In this document: piece after piece, positions 54,498 to 63,821 of the stretch
How the letters are laid out: each line of letters opens with the position of its first letter
How positions within the stretch are numbered: position 1 is the first letter of the stretch
NCBI GenBank assembly: GCA_021732975.1
Contig: JAKFWC010000024.1
Location: 124,001-188,000 of the forward strand
Reading direction: 5' to 3'
Length of the DNA stretch: 64,000 nt
From: Planctomycetaceae bacterium
Lineage (GTDB): Bacteria > Planctomycetota > Planctomycetia > Planctomycetales > Planctomycetaceae
Program-made: the position numbers and the translations under genes
The notes under the pieces: generated by a model
Told to the model about the DNA's origin: nothing
What the model saw: only the letters and a program-made list of their open reading frames with translations
Databases searched by the model: none

Positions 54498-54589
54498 ACG
54501 AGCCGGACGGGTGAGCGACGAGCCTGCGTATTCTTGTACCCTGCGAGAATCAGACGAAATAAACTCCGTCGCTCACATCTCCGGCTCGT
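54498..54589. repeat. Composite palindrome, CGAGCCGGAAGCG-type family, copy 1
   Basis: Left ACGAGCCGGACGGGTGAGCG plus ACG pairs with right CGTCGCTCACATCTCCGGCT plus CGT. It occupies the gap between the kinase stop and the BI-1 start. Related to 63689. Confidence 0.85.
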
Positions 54590-54600
54590 AATCGGCACCG

Positions 54601-56829
54601 TTACGGCAGTTTCCACACGCGGACGGAGCCGTCGCGGCCACCAGAGGCGAGCATCGTACCTGCCTGATTGAACGCCACGGCATGGATCGCGATTTTGTGA
54701 CCTAGATAGCGGTCCAACAAACTGCCGGAATTCGCGTCCCACACCTTCACGATCCCGTCGTGTCCGCCCGTGGCGATTTTGGTCCCATCGGGAGAAAACG
54801 CGACGGCCCAGATGTCGCCATCGTGGGCTTCCCATGTTCGGACTGATTTGCCGTTGCTGGTGTCCCAGATGCGAATCGTGCGATCCCACCCAACGGATGC
54901 CAACCGCCTTCCATCATGGTTGAACGCCAACGCATACACCGGTCCCGTATGGCCTTCGAGGGGCAGCTTCTGGGCGAGCGTCTGCGCGTTCCACAGTCGC
55001 ACGGTTTTATCGGTCCCCGCCGTGGCGATGGTCTCGTCGTTCGGTGAAATCACTACGGAATACACTGCACCCGATTGTTGCATCTCGGCCCGCGGTTTTT
55101 CGGGGTTATCAAAGGACCAGGCCAGCACATGACCATCACGGACACCGGAATACAAGGACCGGCCGTCGTGTGACAGGGCCATTCCGCGGACGGCGTTGGC
55201 GTGCTCAAACGTCTGCACCGGTTCCGATTCTCCGACTTTCCAGATTTTGACCAACCCATCATCCCCCGCCGTGGCAAGCCGTTCGCCGCTGAGTGAGAAC
55301 TGAGCGGACCAAACGACGCCGCGGTGAGCCGGAAACGTCGACTTCACGCTTTCCGTCGCCCAATCCCATAGCCGGACCGAACCGTCTTCGACCGCCATTG
55401 CGACGGTATCGCCGCTGGGATTGAAGGCGACCGACCAGACCGTGCCTGCGTTGGCACTCAACACGGCAACCGGTTCTGCGGAAGAAACGGGAGCCGCTTC
55501 GGTCGGGGTGACCATCACGGGGATGATCTTGGGGCGACTGGCAAAGAACATTCCCCCCAAGACGCCGAAAACCAGAAAGGCGGCGCCGATGCCCATCGTG
55601 ATCCGTCGATGGCGGGTGTGAATGGCGCGGAGTTCATCCTTGCAGACGGTCGGGACTTCGTCCGATGTCGCCTTCATCAACGTCCACTCGTACTCGAACA
55701 GTTCCGCCAGCAGGGCCGCGGATTGAATGCGGTCTTCCGGTTTCTTGGCGAGAAGCTGTTCGATGGTGTCCGCGAGCCAACTGGGGATTGCCGGGTTGAT
55801 TTCGCGAATCGGTTGCGGGTTAGTCTCGGCAATTTGCCTAAGGATCGCCAGCGCGGAGTTCCCTTTGAACGGCGGTTGCCCGACGCTCATTTCGTACAGA
55901 ATCGCTCCGAGGCTGAAGAGATCGGAACGCGGATCCGCTTCTTCACCGAGGGCTTGTTCGGGAGCCATGTACATCGGGGTGCCGGTGACGAAACCGGTGC
56001 GGGTGAGCTTCACATCATCCACGACGCGGGCCAGACCGAAATCGGTGAGTTTGACACGATCATTCGGCGGTTCGAGAAGAATATTGCCCGGCTTGATGTC
56101 GCGATGAATCAAGCCCTGAGCATGAGCGGCGACCAATCCCTGCGACGCCTGCAAGCCGATGCGGATGATCTCCCGCGCGGGCATCTGCTTCACGCGGTTG
56201 AGCCGTTCTTCGAGGGTTTCCCCCGAGACCAATTGCATCACGAGGTACGGCAGGCCGAGGCCATCTTCCCCTTGCCGTTCCACCTGATGGACAGCGACGA
56301 CGTTCTCGTGGGTGATCGACGCCGCCGCGCGGGCTTCTCGACAGAACCGCTGACGTGACAGTTCATCGTCCGCCAGATCGGGATCGAGCACTTTGATGGC
56401 GACATGCCGCTGCAGTCGGGAATCGAACGCTTCGAGAACGATGCCCATCCCGCCGCGGCCGATGATGCGCATCACGTCGAATTGCGCAAGTCGTCCGAGG
56501 TACGCGGGATCGGTGGGTGGTAATAAAAAGTCGAGCGAGGGCGTCCCCCGGCGAGGTGTCGTCCTCGGTACAAAAGTTTCGTTGTACACGCCATCGAGTG
56601 CTTTCAATGCCGGCCAGTATGCGGATTCTTTCGCCGGATTCGCAGCATCCAGATGGGCCACGAGTTGCGAGACATCTGACCCTTCGGTGGCGATTTCTTC
56701 GAGCTTCGCCTGGCAGCACTCGCACGAATCCATGTGCTGCGTGCATTGCTGCTGGCGTTCACCCGAGAGCGATCCCTCTAGTAGTTGGCGAAGTTCGTCC
56801 CGTTCGGGACATTGCTGACGCGGAGCCAT
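54601..56829 (-). CDS. Zinc-finger anti-sigma-like/Ser-Thr kinase/WD40 fusion protein
   Basis: A 742-residue membrane protein with four parts. Residues 1-60 form a ZAS-like zinc finger (C-P-E-R-D at the start, then H32-x3-C36-x2-C39). Residues about 115-380 are a Hanks-type kinase: GRGGMGIV P-loop, VAIKVL lysine, HRDIKPGN catalytic loop, DFGLA, MAPEQ. One transmembrane helix (about 412-432, MGIGAAFLVFGVLGGMFFA) follows, and then a seven-bladed WD40 propeller outside the membrane (e.g. VRLWDWAT, VKIWKVGE, IRIWDTSNGK, VRVWKLP end). The ECF sigma gene ends 1 base upstream, so the pair is an operon. The zinc finger probably holds the sigma factor, with kinase or propeller input releasing it. Confidence 0.92.
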   Translation of the reverse strand: MAPRQQCPERDELRQLLEGSLSGERQQQCTQHMDSCECCQAKLEEIATEGSDVSQLVAHLDAANPAKESAYWPALKALDGVYNETFVPRTTPRRGTPSLDFLLPPTDPAYLGRLAQFDVMRIIGRGGMGIVLEAFDSRLQRHVAIKVLDPDLADDELSRQRFCREARAAASITHENVVAVHQVERQGEDGLGLPYLVMQLVSGETLEERLNRVKQMPAREIIRIGLQASQGLVAAHAQGLIHRDIKPGNILLEPPNDRVKLTDFGLARVVDDVKLTRTGFVTGTPMYMAPEQALGEEADPRSDLFSLGAILYEMSVGQPPFKGNSALAILRQIAETNPQPIREINPAIPSWLADTIEQLLAKKPEDRIQSAALLAELFEYEWTLMKATSDEVPTVCKDELRAIHTRHRRITMGIGAAFLVFGVLGGMFFASRPKIIPVMVTPTEAAPVSSAEPVAVLSANAGTVWSVAFNPSGDTVAMAVEDGSVRLWDWATESVKSTFPAHRGVVWSAQFSLSGERLATAGDDGLVKIWKVGESEPVQTFEHANAVRGMALSHDGRSLYSGVRDGHVLAWSFDNPEKPRAEMQQSGAVYSVVISPNDETIATAGTDKTVRLWNAQTLAQKLPLEGHTGPVYALAFNHDGRRLASVGWDRTIRIWDTSNGKSVRTWEAHDGDIWAVAFSPDGTKIATGGHDGIVKVWDANSGSLLDRYLGHKIAIHAVAFNQAGTMLASGGRDGSVRVWKLP

Positions 56830-56830
56830 G

Positions 56831-57436
56831 TTAATTCTCTTCCTGCCGACGCAGGTTTTCGACTTCCTGTTTCAACCGGGCGAGCACGCGGCTTTTGGCC
56901 ACATACACCGCTCCGGCGGATAAACTTAACTGCTGGGCGACATCTCCCGCCGATTGCCCTTCAACGGCGGTAAGCCAAAACGCCCGCCAGGTGTTCTGCT
57001 GGAACTCCGGTTGCACCAGTTCCATTGCCAAGGCTGCCAGACGACGTTGATATTCCGTCTCCCAGGTCTCCGCCCCGACGCTCTCGGGATGCGTCTCCAA
57101 AAGGCGATTGGTTGCGGTGTCCCCCGATCCCTGCGGCCGGATGCGGCGGGCCGACAGGAAGTTGAACACCTTGTTGCGGGTGATCGTGAACAACCATCCG
57201 CGAAACGTTCCTTGTTTGCGGTCGTAGTCCAATCGCCCAATCGCCGAAGAAACCGAGCGCAGCACATCCTGCATCAGGTCGGCCGCGTCGGCGTCCTGCA
57301 GTCCGCGTTTGCGGGCGAAGCCATACACTACCGGTCCGTACAGACGGACGAATTCGTGCCAGGCGTCGCTGTTTTCTCCCTCGCGCAGTTGCACCAGCAG
57401 GCTGGCGCGAGTCAGCGGTGAATCGTCGACGGCCAT
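56831..57436 (-). CDS. ECF-type RNA polymerase sigma factor, planctomycete group
   Basis: A 201-residue sigma-70 family protein. Region 2 (about 25-95) contains WHEFVRLYGPVVYGFARKRGLQDADAADLMQDVLRSV and FRGWLFTITRNKVFNFL; region 4 (about 135-195) contains AFWLTAVEGQSAGDVAQQLSLSAGAVYVAKSRVLARLKQEV, a helix-turn-helix for -35 recognition. It is typical of planctomycete ECF groups paired with kinase proteins. Two ATGs lie side by side at 57439 and 57436, after GGTGG; the second has better spacing. The 34 extra N-terminal track residues are Arg-rich and rejected. Confidence 0.92.
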   Translation of the reverse strand: MAVDDSPLTRASLLVQLREGENSDAWHEFVRLYGPVVYGFARKRGLQDADAADLMQDVLRSVSSAIGRLDYDRKQGTFRGWLFTITRNKVFNFLSARRIRPQGSGDTATNRLLETHPESVGAETWETEYQRRLAALAMELVQPEFQQNTWRAFWLTAVEGQSAGDVAQQLSLSAGAVYVAKSRVLARLKQEVENLRRQEEN

Positions 57437-57622
57437 CATTCCACCAAAGGAGTTCCTTCGCAGCCGTCGACCAAAAGATCGCGGCCGTCCGCGAGCGCGT
57501 CGCCTCCCATAATACGCGCCACAGGCCATCCGGACGAGGACCACGGTGAGCGGATCGCCAGTTTTGCTGCGGTGACATGACGACTTCCTGATGTTTGTCG
57601 TTCTCGATGTGTGTTATCGGAA

Positions 57623-59029
57623 TTAACGTTGCGCAAGTTTCGGCATGCTTTCTTCCGGTTGGATGACCGTCCCGGTAACGAGATCGTCGGTCGGATTTAC
57701 GACCAGCCGTTCACCACCGGTGATGCCGTCCACCACGACGACACGAGTGCCGAGATCGCGCCCGAGGCCCACTCGACGAACTTCAATCTGATCGTGTTCG
57801 CCCACCAGAGCCACATGCGGGCCGTCGATGCGCATCGAGAGTGTGTTCGTGGGAATCGTCCAGGCGGTCGCTTCCTGCGGAACGGTCAGCGTCACTTGCG
57901 TGTAACTCCCGGGTTGCAGGCGCTGCGTGTCATTCGGCAATTCAATTTCGGCGAGCATAGTGCGGCTGTTGGCTTCCACCGATTCGGAGATGCGGGTGAT
58001 CTCTCCTAAAACCGGCGGTGACGATGATTCCGGTAGCCGCAGGCTGGCCACGACGCCACGGCGAATCTGCATCGAATAGGTTTGCGGCACCTGCAACTGC
58101 ACGCGAATGCGGTGCATATCTTCCAGCACGAACAACGGTTCGGTTCCCGCGGTGACGAGCATGCCGACTTCCGCATTCCGGCGGGTCACCACACCATCAA
58201 ACGGGGCCACAATCCGCTTGAAACTTTGCAGTTCCTTGAGTCGTTCCACATTCGATCGGCGACTTTGCGCGGTCGATTCGCGGACGGTGATGATCGCTGC
58301 CCGCGTTTCGAGATTCGCTCGCCGACGGGTGATGTCCGCTTCTGCCGCAGCCACATCGGCACCGCTGGCTTCAACTTGTCGCGAGGCCGTGTCGAGTTCT
58401 TCCTGCGGGATGATTTTGTTTTTGACGAGATCCTGCCGACGCCCCAGTTGACTGCGGGCCAGTTCGAGGTCCGCTTTCACACGGCCCAGTTGGGCTTCAG
58501 CGTTCTGAAGGTCCGCGTGGGCTTCCACTCGTTCCGCCTGAGCCTGCACCACCGCCGACTCGGCTTCGCCTGCCAGCGCAACAGCCTGAGCCAATTCCTG
58601 GTCGAGCTCCGGCGTTTCGATCTCGGCGAGCAAATCGCCCGTCTTGACCGTTGCCCCGAGATCGTAATGCCACGTTTTCAGATATCCGTTGACTCGGGCA
58701 TGCAGTGTGGTGGTTTGCCACGGCCGCATGGTTCCTGGCAGCACCACCTGTGTGGTCGTCGCCGGTGTCGGACGTTCCACGCGGACGACCCGCGGTTGCA
58801 GGTGTTCATCGTGAACCGTCGACGACGTGGTGCGAGCCCATTCCCACGGCCGCATCGCCACGGTGGTTCCACTCACGGCCAACACCGCGGCGAGCGGCCA
58901 ACCGAGCACAAACCCGGAACGTTTTCCCGGCGGCAGACGGTGTGTCCCCGACCGACGCATTGCCCCATTGGGCAACGCTTCAGTCAGTTTGGTGTCCTGC
59001 GGGCGGGATTCGGTCAGCACGGAATTCAT
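57623..59029 (-). CDS. RND efflux periplasmic adaptor (HlyD/MFP family)
   Basis: A 468-residue membrane fusion protein linking an RND pump to the outer membrane. One N-terminal transmembrane segment (about 38-58) is followed by an RVERPTPATTTQVVLPGTMRPWQ strand, a lipoyl half-motif (VNGYLKTWHYDLGATVKTGDLLAEIETPELDQEL) and an alpha-hairpin coiled coil (about 145-260). The second lipoyl half (IVAPFDGVVTRRNAEVGMLVTAG) and beta-barrel and membrane-proximal domains come next (RVQLQVPQTYSMQIRRGVVASLRL). ATG 59029 has GGAG 8 bases upstream. It lies downstream of, and 247 bases from, the pump gene, which is the reverse of the usual order. No outer-membrane TolC gene is seen. Confidence 0.93.
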   Translation of the reverse strand: MNSVLTESRPQDTKLTEALPNGAMRRSGTHRLPPGKRSGFVLGWPLAAVLAVSGTTVAMRPWEWARTTSSTVHDEHLQPRVVRVERPTPATTTQVVLPGTMRPWQTTTLHARVNGYLKTWHYDLGATVKTGDLLAEIETPELDQELAQAVALAGEAESAVVQAQAERVEAHADLQNAEAQLGRVKADLELARSQLGRRQDLVKNKIIPQEELDTASRQVEASGADVAAAEADITRRRANLETRAAIITVRESTAQSRRSNVERLKELQSFKRIVAPFDGVVTRRNAEVGMLVTAGTEPLFVLEDMHRIRVQLQVPQTYSMQIRRGVVASLRLPESSSPPVLGEITRISESVEANSRTMLAEIELPNDTQRLQPGSYTQVTLTVPQEATAWTIPTNTLSMRIDGPHVALVGEHDQIEVRRVGLGRDLGTRVVVVDGITGGERLVVNPTDDLVTGTVIQPEESMPKLAQR

Positions 59030-59098
59030 CGTGTACTCCATCGAAGAACAGTCTGATCTACAGGAAATACCGCCGCCGCCGCCGATTCTTACAGCAAA

Positions 59099-59128
59099 CG
59101 AAAAAAGACCCGGACCGCGGGATCCGGG
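59099..59128 (-). terminator. Intrinsic terminator between RND pump and adaptor genes
   Basis: Read on the minus strand: CCCGGA-tcccgcgg-TCCGGG followed by TCTTTTTTCG. It lies after the pump gene and before the adaptor start, so adaptor transcription probably needs a promoter in 59030-59098. Confidence 0.7.
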
Positions 59129-59135
59129 ACTTACT

Positions 59136-59264
59136 GTTGTGCGCGGGTCTCCCAACCCCGCACGCTCTTCGACCGTAGGTCTTCTCTTTGTTTGTGGGAG
59201 ATCAAAGAAAATGCGGAGACCTGCGGTCGCGGGAAGTGCAGGATCGGGAGACCCGCGCACAACA
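59136..59264. repeat. Composite palindrome, GTTGTGCGCGGGTCTCCC family
   Basis: GTTGTGCGCGGGTCTCCC pairs without mismatch with GGGAGACCCGCGCACAAC. Inner segments (e.g. AGGTCTTCTCTTTG / CAAAGAAAATGCGGAGACCT) pair imperfectly. It is the only member in the window and lies between pump and adaptor genes. Confidence 0.9.
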
Positions 59265-59276
59265 CTCGTCACGCAT

Positions 59277-62200
59277 CTATTCCGTTACCGGAGCGGGTGC
59301 ATGCCCCCGTCGCAGCAGGCTGTACACCACCGGCACGAACAGCAGCGTGGTCAACGTCGCGACCAGCAAGCCACCGATCACCGCCCGTCCGAGTGGCGCG
59401 TTCTGCTCGCCCCCTTCACCCAAGCCGAGGGACATCGGCAACATCCCCATGATCATCGCCGCGGCGGTCATCAACACTGGCCGCAACCGCGTGCGGCCGG
59501 CTTCCAACGCGGCGGCGTAGGCGGAGTGTCCTTCCAACCGCTGTTCGTTGGCGAAGGTCACCAGCAGAATACTGTTCGCCGTCGCCACGCCGATGGACAT
59601 GATCGCCCCCATCAATGCCGGGACGCTGAAGGTGGTGTTCCACAAATACAGTGACCATACGATCCCCACAAACGCCCCCGGCAACGCGGTGATGATGATG
59701 AACGGGTCGAGCCAGCTCTGAAAATTCACGACCATCAACAGGTACACCAGCACCGCGGCGAAGACCAAACCGAGTCCCAACCGATAGAACGCCGATTCCA
59801 TGCTTTCCACCTGGCCCCGCATCGTGAGCGTATTCCCCGGAGCGAGTTTGGCGCGGTAACCATCGAGTAACTGGTTAATCTCACTCGCCACGCTGCCGAG
59901 GTCGCGTCCCTGCACATTGGCATACACGTCGAACGTCTTTTGGACGTTCGTGTGATTCGCGACTTCCGGCGTCACGCCCCGCTTCACCGTCGCGACGTTC
60001 GATAGCAGTTGCACCGAAGAATTGGCATGCGAGGATAATGGCAACGCGCTGATCGCATCGATGCTGTCCATTTTGTAGGTCGGCGTTCGCGATTCCACGA
60101 GGTACGAGATGCCCATGTTGGGATCGACCCAATAGTTGGGTTGCACCTGGCCGCTGCCGGAGAGGGACACCAGCAGGCTGTTCGCCACGTCCTGCTGCGT
60201 GAAACCGAGTTCGCGAGCGCGGGTTTGATCCACCGATACATGCAGCGTGGGAACGTTCATCACCTGATGCAGGTGGGCGTCCTGCACGCCGCGGATTTGC
60301 CGGACCTTCTCGACGATTTCCGTCGCCATCTGATAGTTCTCGGCGGCGCTCATCCCGGCGAACTGGATGTCGATCGGAGCGGGCAGACCGAAGTTCAGAA
60401 TCTGGCTGACAATGTCAGCCGGTTGAAAGAAGAACGTCAGTTCCGGAAAGCGTTGCGGCAACTCACGTCGCAACGCGGCGACATACTGCGGCGTCGATTG
60501 CGACCGATGGTGACTCAACGCCACCAGGATCTCACCGTCGGCCATGCCGGTCGTCGCACTATCGCCGAAGGCCATCGCATAAGTGCGGTTGGGCAGCCCG
60601 ATGTTGTCGAGCACAAGATCGACTTCGTGAGTGGGAATGATTTCCTTGATCGCGCGTTCCACATCGCTGAAATACGTTTCAGTCTGTTCGACACGCGTCC
60701 CGGCGGGGGCTCGCACATGCAACCGGAACTGACCGGTGTCCACCGTCGGAAAGAAGTCACGACCGACCCACGGCAACAACGTGAAACCACTCGCCACGAC
60801 TCCCGCGAACAGCAGGAACACCGCGGTCCGATGTCGCAGATTCCACTGCAACACCGTGACGTAGGCGTCACGAAGTTGCTCGAATTTCTCTTCAAAGGCC
60901 GCATGCAGCCGACCGAACCAGCCGTGGTCGTTACCGTGTCCCTGCTTCAATTCGGCGGGCAACAGATAGTCGACCATTGTCGGGACAATCGTCCGCGATA
61001 GCAGGTACGACGCCAGCATCGCAAACGCCACAGCCAATGCGAGCGGAGTGAAGAGATACTTCGGCGGCCCCTCCAGAAACAACACCGACACGAATACGAT
61101 GCTGATCGTCAGCGTCGACACAAACGTCGGCCCGGCGATCTGCATCGCCCCATCGAGAATCGCCTGCCGCAGCGGTTTTCCCAAACCAATGTTGCGGTGA
61201 ATGTTCTCGATTTCCACAGTCGCATCGTCCACGAGAATCCCCACGGCGAGCGCAAGTCCCCCGAGCGTCATCACGTTGAGTGAATGCCCCAGCAGGTACA
61301 GCATCACGATCGACGACAGAATCGCGAGCGGAATCGACACCGCGATAATCAACGTACTCCGCCAGCTTCCGAGGAAGATGAGAATCATCGCCGCGGTGAG
61401 CAAGCCGGCGATAATGCTTTCCACAACCACACCTTCAATTGCGGCCGTCACGAACAGCGATTGATCGAACAACAGTTCGATCCGCAAGTCTTTCGGCGCG
61501 GAGGCAATGATCTCCGGCATCTTCGCCTTCACCTGATTGACGATGTCGAGTGTGGAGGCGTTACCGTTCTTGAGCAGCGTGACCAAAGCTCCGCGGCTAC
61601 CGTTGCGCCGCACGATTGTGGTTTGAGCATTGCTCCCGTCTCGTACCTGAGCAACGTCACGCATCGTGATCGTTGCCCCGCCGACGACTTTGATCGGAAT
61701 GTCGTTAAAGCTGTCCGGCGTGAGCGGCGTATTGTTCATCGTCACCGGGTATTCATGCGTGTCGATCCGCGCGACCCCCGTGGGATAGGCCAGGTTGTAG
61801 GCGTTGATCGCGTCGGCCACATCCTTCGGTGAGATCCCCTTGGCATTGAGCAAATGCGGATCGAGATCAACCATCACCTGCCGTTCACGCCCCCCATACG
61901 GCGTGGGCATCGTCAGCCCCTGCACCGTCGAAAGCTGAGTGCGGAGGATATAGAGGCCATAGTCGTAAACCGATTCTTCGGACATCGTGTCGCTGCTGAG
62001 ACCCACCTGCAGAATCGGCACGCTCGACGCATTGAACCGGACGATGACTGGCGGTTGAATCCCCGGCGGCATCACGGCCCGAATCGCTTGAGCAACGGCC
62101 GTCACTTGCGACAGCGCGGTCCCGATGTTCGCTCCCTGGTGGAAGTAAATCTTGATGACTCCGACACCGTTCAGCGATTGCGATTCCATTCGCTTGATGT

Positions 62201-62429
62201 CGTTGACATTGGACGACAGGGCATACTCGCTGTACGTTGTGATCCGGCGTTCGAGTTCGCTCGATTCCATCCCTTTGTAGGTCCAGATCACCGTCACGAC
62301 AGGGATGTCGATTTCCGGAAAGATGTCCGTTCGCATCTGACTGATCGACGTGACGCCCAGCACACCGATGAGCAGGGCCATCACGACGAAGGTATAGGGC
62401 CGCTGCAGGGCCAATCGCACGATCCACAT
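59277..62429 (-). CDS. RND efflux transporter permease (AcrB/HAE-like)
   Basis: A 1050-residue inner-membrane proton-driven pump with 12 predicted transmembrane helices and two large periplasmic loops. Start MWIVRLALQRPYTFVVMALLIGVLGV is typical. The transmembrane-4 acidic pair is present (AVGILVDDATVEIENIHRN). At the equivalent of AcrB Lys940 in helix 10 the sequence reads GVATANSILLVTF, with Ala where Lys is usual, as in a distinct subgroup, so substrate cannot be assigned. ATG 62429 has CCGGAGAC upstream. The adaptor gene follows on the same strand after a repeat and a terminator. The gap 62430-62920 upstream holds a repeat. Confidence 0.95.
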   Translation of the reverse strand: MWIVRLALQRPYTFVVMALLIGVLGVTSISQMRTDIFPEIDIPVVTVIWTYKGMESSELERRITTYSEYALSSNVNDIKRMESQSLNGVGVIKIYFHQGANIGTALSQVTAVAQAIRAVMPPGIQPPVIVRFNASSVPILQVGLSSDTMSEESVYDYGLYILRTQLSTVQGLTMPTPYGGRERQVMVDLDPHLLNAKGISPKDVADAINAYNLAYPTGVARIDTHEYPVTMNNTPLTPDSFNDIPIKVVGGATITMRDVAQVRDGSNAQTTIVRRNGSRGALVTLLKNGNASTLDIVNQVKAKMPEIIASAPKDLRIELLFDQSLFVTAAIEGVVVESIIAGLLTAAMILIFLGSWRSTLIIAVSIPLAILSSIVMLYLLGHSLNVMTLGGLALAVGILVDDATVEIENIHRNIGLGKPLRQAILDGAMQIAGPTFVSTLTISIVFVSVLFLEGPPKYLFTPLALAVAFAMLASYLLSRTIVPTMVDYLLPAELKQGHGNDHGWFGRLHAAFEEKFEQLRDAYVTVLQWNLRHRTAVFLLFAGVVASGFTLLPWVGRDFFPTVDTGQFRLHVRAPAGTRVEQTETYFSDVERAIKEIIPTHEVDLVLDNIGLPNRTYAMAFGDSATTGMADGEILVALSHHRSQSTPQYVAALRRELPQRFPELTFFFQPADIVSQILNFGLPAPIDIQFAGMSAAENYQMATEIVEKVRQIRGVQDAHLHQVMNVPTLHVSVDQTRARELGFTQQDVANSLLVSLSGSGQVQPNYWVDPNMGISYLVESRTPTYKMDSIDAISALPLSSHANSSVQLLSNVATVKRGVTPEVANHTNVQKTFDVYANVQGRDLGSVASEINQLLDGYRAKLAPGNTLTMRGQVESMESAFYRLGLGLVFAAVLVYLLMVVNFQSWLDPFIIITALPGAFVGIVWSLYLWNTTFSVPALMGAIMSIGVATANSILLVTFANEQRLEGHSAYAAALEAGRTRLRPVLMTAAAMIMGMLPMSLGLGEGGEQNAPLGRAVIGGLLVATLTTLLFVPVVYSLLRRGHAPAPVTE

Positions 62430-62525
62430 GGGATGTCTCCGGTGAAAAGTTCCTCAATGAGAGGAATTACCGGCGGAAGCAACGATTCTTACAGGGGTCG
62501 CTGATTTCCTGACATGCGGAGAAGA

Positions 62526-62671
62526 CGGATTATCCACAGAGGTCACAGAAGACACAGAGAGAAAAAGAGGACGAAAAGTAAAGAAGGCAATTCTCTTAAT
62601 CCTGAATTGATTCCCTCCCTGTTTCTCTCCCTCGTCTTTCGGTGTCTTCTGTGACCTCTGTGGAAAACCGT
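62526..62671. repeat. Long imperfect inverted repeat, CACAGAGGTCACAGA family, copy 3
   Basis: Left ACGGATTATCCACAGAGGTC plus ACAGAAGACAC pairs with right GTCTTCTGTGACCTCTGTGG plus AAAACCGT. The arms are AT-richer than genes. It lies in the 491-base divergent gap 62430-62920; the remaining 62672-62920 has small GC hairpins (e.g. ACCGCGGCGTCACGCCGGT) but no recognised gene. Confidence 0.88.
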
Positions 62672-62920
62672 ATTTCCTCTCCCCTTTTTGTGGCTGTTTT
62701 TTGTGACTCCTCTGAAAAAATCTTTTGAAATCCGTGTAAGACCGCGGCGTCACGCCGGTAATCCCTGCAACAGGCCGACGCGAATGACGGTGGTCAACGC
62801 GAGGCCAGCAACCTCGAACTCTATTCACATCAATGGTTTCGAGCTTCGCTCTCTGGGCCGGGCATGTTGCCGGGTCTGATGAATTCTGTCCGGTTCGATT
62901 CAGCAATCAGGAACTTGATC

Positions 62921-63673
62921 ATGTCGCAGAAACTGCAAGGCAAAGTGGCGGTGGTGACCGGGGCGTCCAAGGGAATCGGTGCGGCGATCGCGCTGCATCT
63001 GGCCAAAGAAGGGGCGTCTGTCGTCGTCAACTACTCGTCGAGCAAAGATGGGGCCGACCGCGTGGTGGCAGCCATCGTCGACAACGGTGGCAAGGCCCTC
63101 GCCGTCAAAGCCAATGTCGCCAAGTTCGAGGACGTTCAGCACCTCTTTGCCGAAACGAAGAAAGCCTTTGGCAAGGTCGATGTCCTCGTCAACAACGCCG
63201 GGATCTACGAATTCGCTCCGCTCGAAGCGATCAATCCCGAACACTTCCACAAGCAGTTCGATCTCAATGTTCTCGGTCTGCTGCTGACGACGCAGGAAGC
63301 CGTCAAACTCTTCCCGGCCGAAGGGGGCAGCATCGTCAACCTGAGTTCCGTCGTCGCCACGACACCGGTCCCGAACGCCTCGGTCTACAGTGCGACAAAG
63401 GGAGCGGTCGATGCCCTCACCCGCTCGCTCGCCGCCGAGTTGGGACCGCGGCACATTCGCGTCAATGCGATCAATCCCGGCATGGTCGAAACCGAAGGGA
63501 CGCACACGGCCGGAATCACGGAAAGCGATTTCCGCAAGCAGATCGAACAACAAACACCACTCGGCCGCATCGGCCAACCGCGTGACATCGCCACCGCCAC
63601 GGTCTTCCTCGCGTCATCCGATGCCGGTTGGGTCACCGGTCAAACGCTGCTCGTCGCCGGCGGTTACCGCTAG
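62921..63673 (+). CDS. Short-chain dehydrogenase/reductase (FabG-like)
   Basis: A 250-residue classical SDR using NAD(P)H. Cofactor motif TGASKGIG (residues about 13-20), NNAG at about 88, catalytic Ser in NLSSVVA and Y-x3-K in VYSATKGAVDAL, then NAINPGMVETEG and the C-terminal GWVTGQTLLVAGG. It most resembles 3-oxoacyl-ACP reductase or glucose-1-dehydrogenase-type SDRs; without neighbours in a pathway the substrate is open. ATG 62921 has CAGGAAC upstream; the 19 extra track residues are rejected. Confidence 0.92.
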   Translation: MSQKLQGKVAVVTGASKGIGAAIALHLAKEGASVVVNYSSSKDGADRVVAAIVDNGGKALAVKANVAKFEDVQHLFAETKKAFGKVDVLVNNAGIYEFAPLEAINPEHFHKQFDLNVLGLLLTTQEAVKLFPAEGGSIVNLSSVVATTPVPNASVYSATKGAVDALTRSLAAELGPRHIRVNAINPGMVETEGTHTAGITESDFRKQIEQQTPLGRIGQPRDIATATVFLASSDAGWVTGQTLLVAGGYR

Positions 63674-63688
63674 TTCTTCCCAATTTTG

Positions 63689-63779
63689 ACGAGCCGGAAG
63701 CGGAAGCGACGGTCTTCATCCTTAACTCACGCTCGTAAAGCGGCGCAAAAGAATCCGTCGCTCACGCTTCCGGCTCGTT
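63689..63779. repeat. Composite palindrome, CGAGCCGGAAGCG family, copy 2
   Basis: ACGAGCCGGAAGCGGAAGCG plus ACGG pairs with CCGTCGCTCACGCTTCCGGC plus TCGT. It starts about 15 bases after the SDR stop. The short centre has a further CTCACGCTCGTAAAGCG segment. Confidence 0.9.
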
Positions 63780-63821
63780 GTTTCCTGTCCCAATCGCCTT
63801 GGTTACGAATGGATCACTGTC

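Noticed and set aside
53660-54889. 409-residue version of the BI-1 gene
   Set aside because: The first 160 or so residues are antisense-type, Arg-rich and cross a palindrome and the end of the kinase gene; the BI-1 fold starts at 54406.
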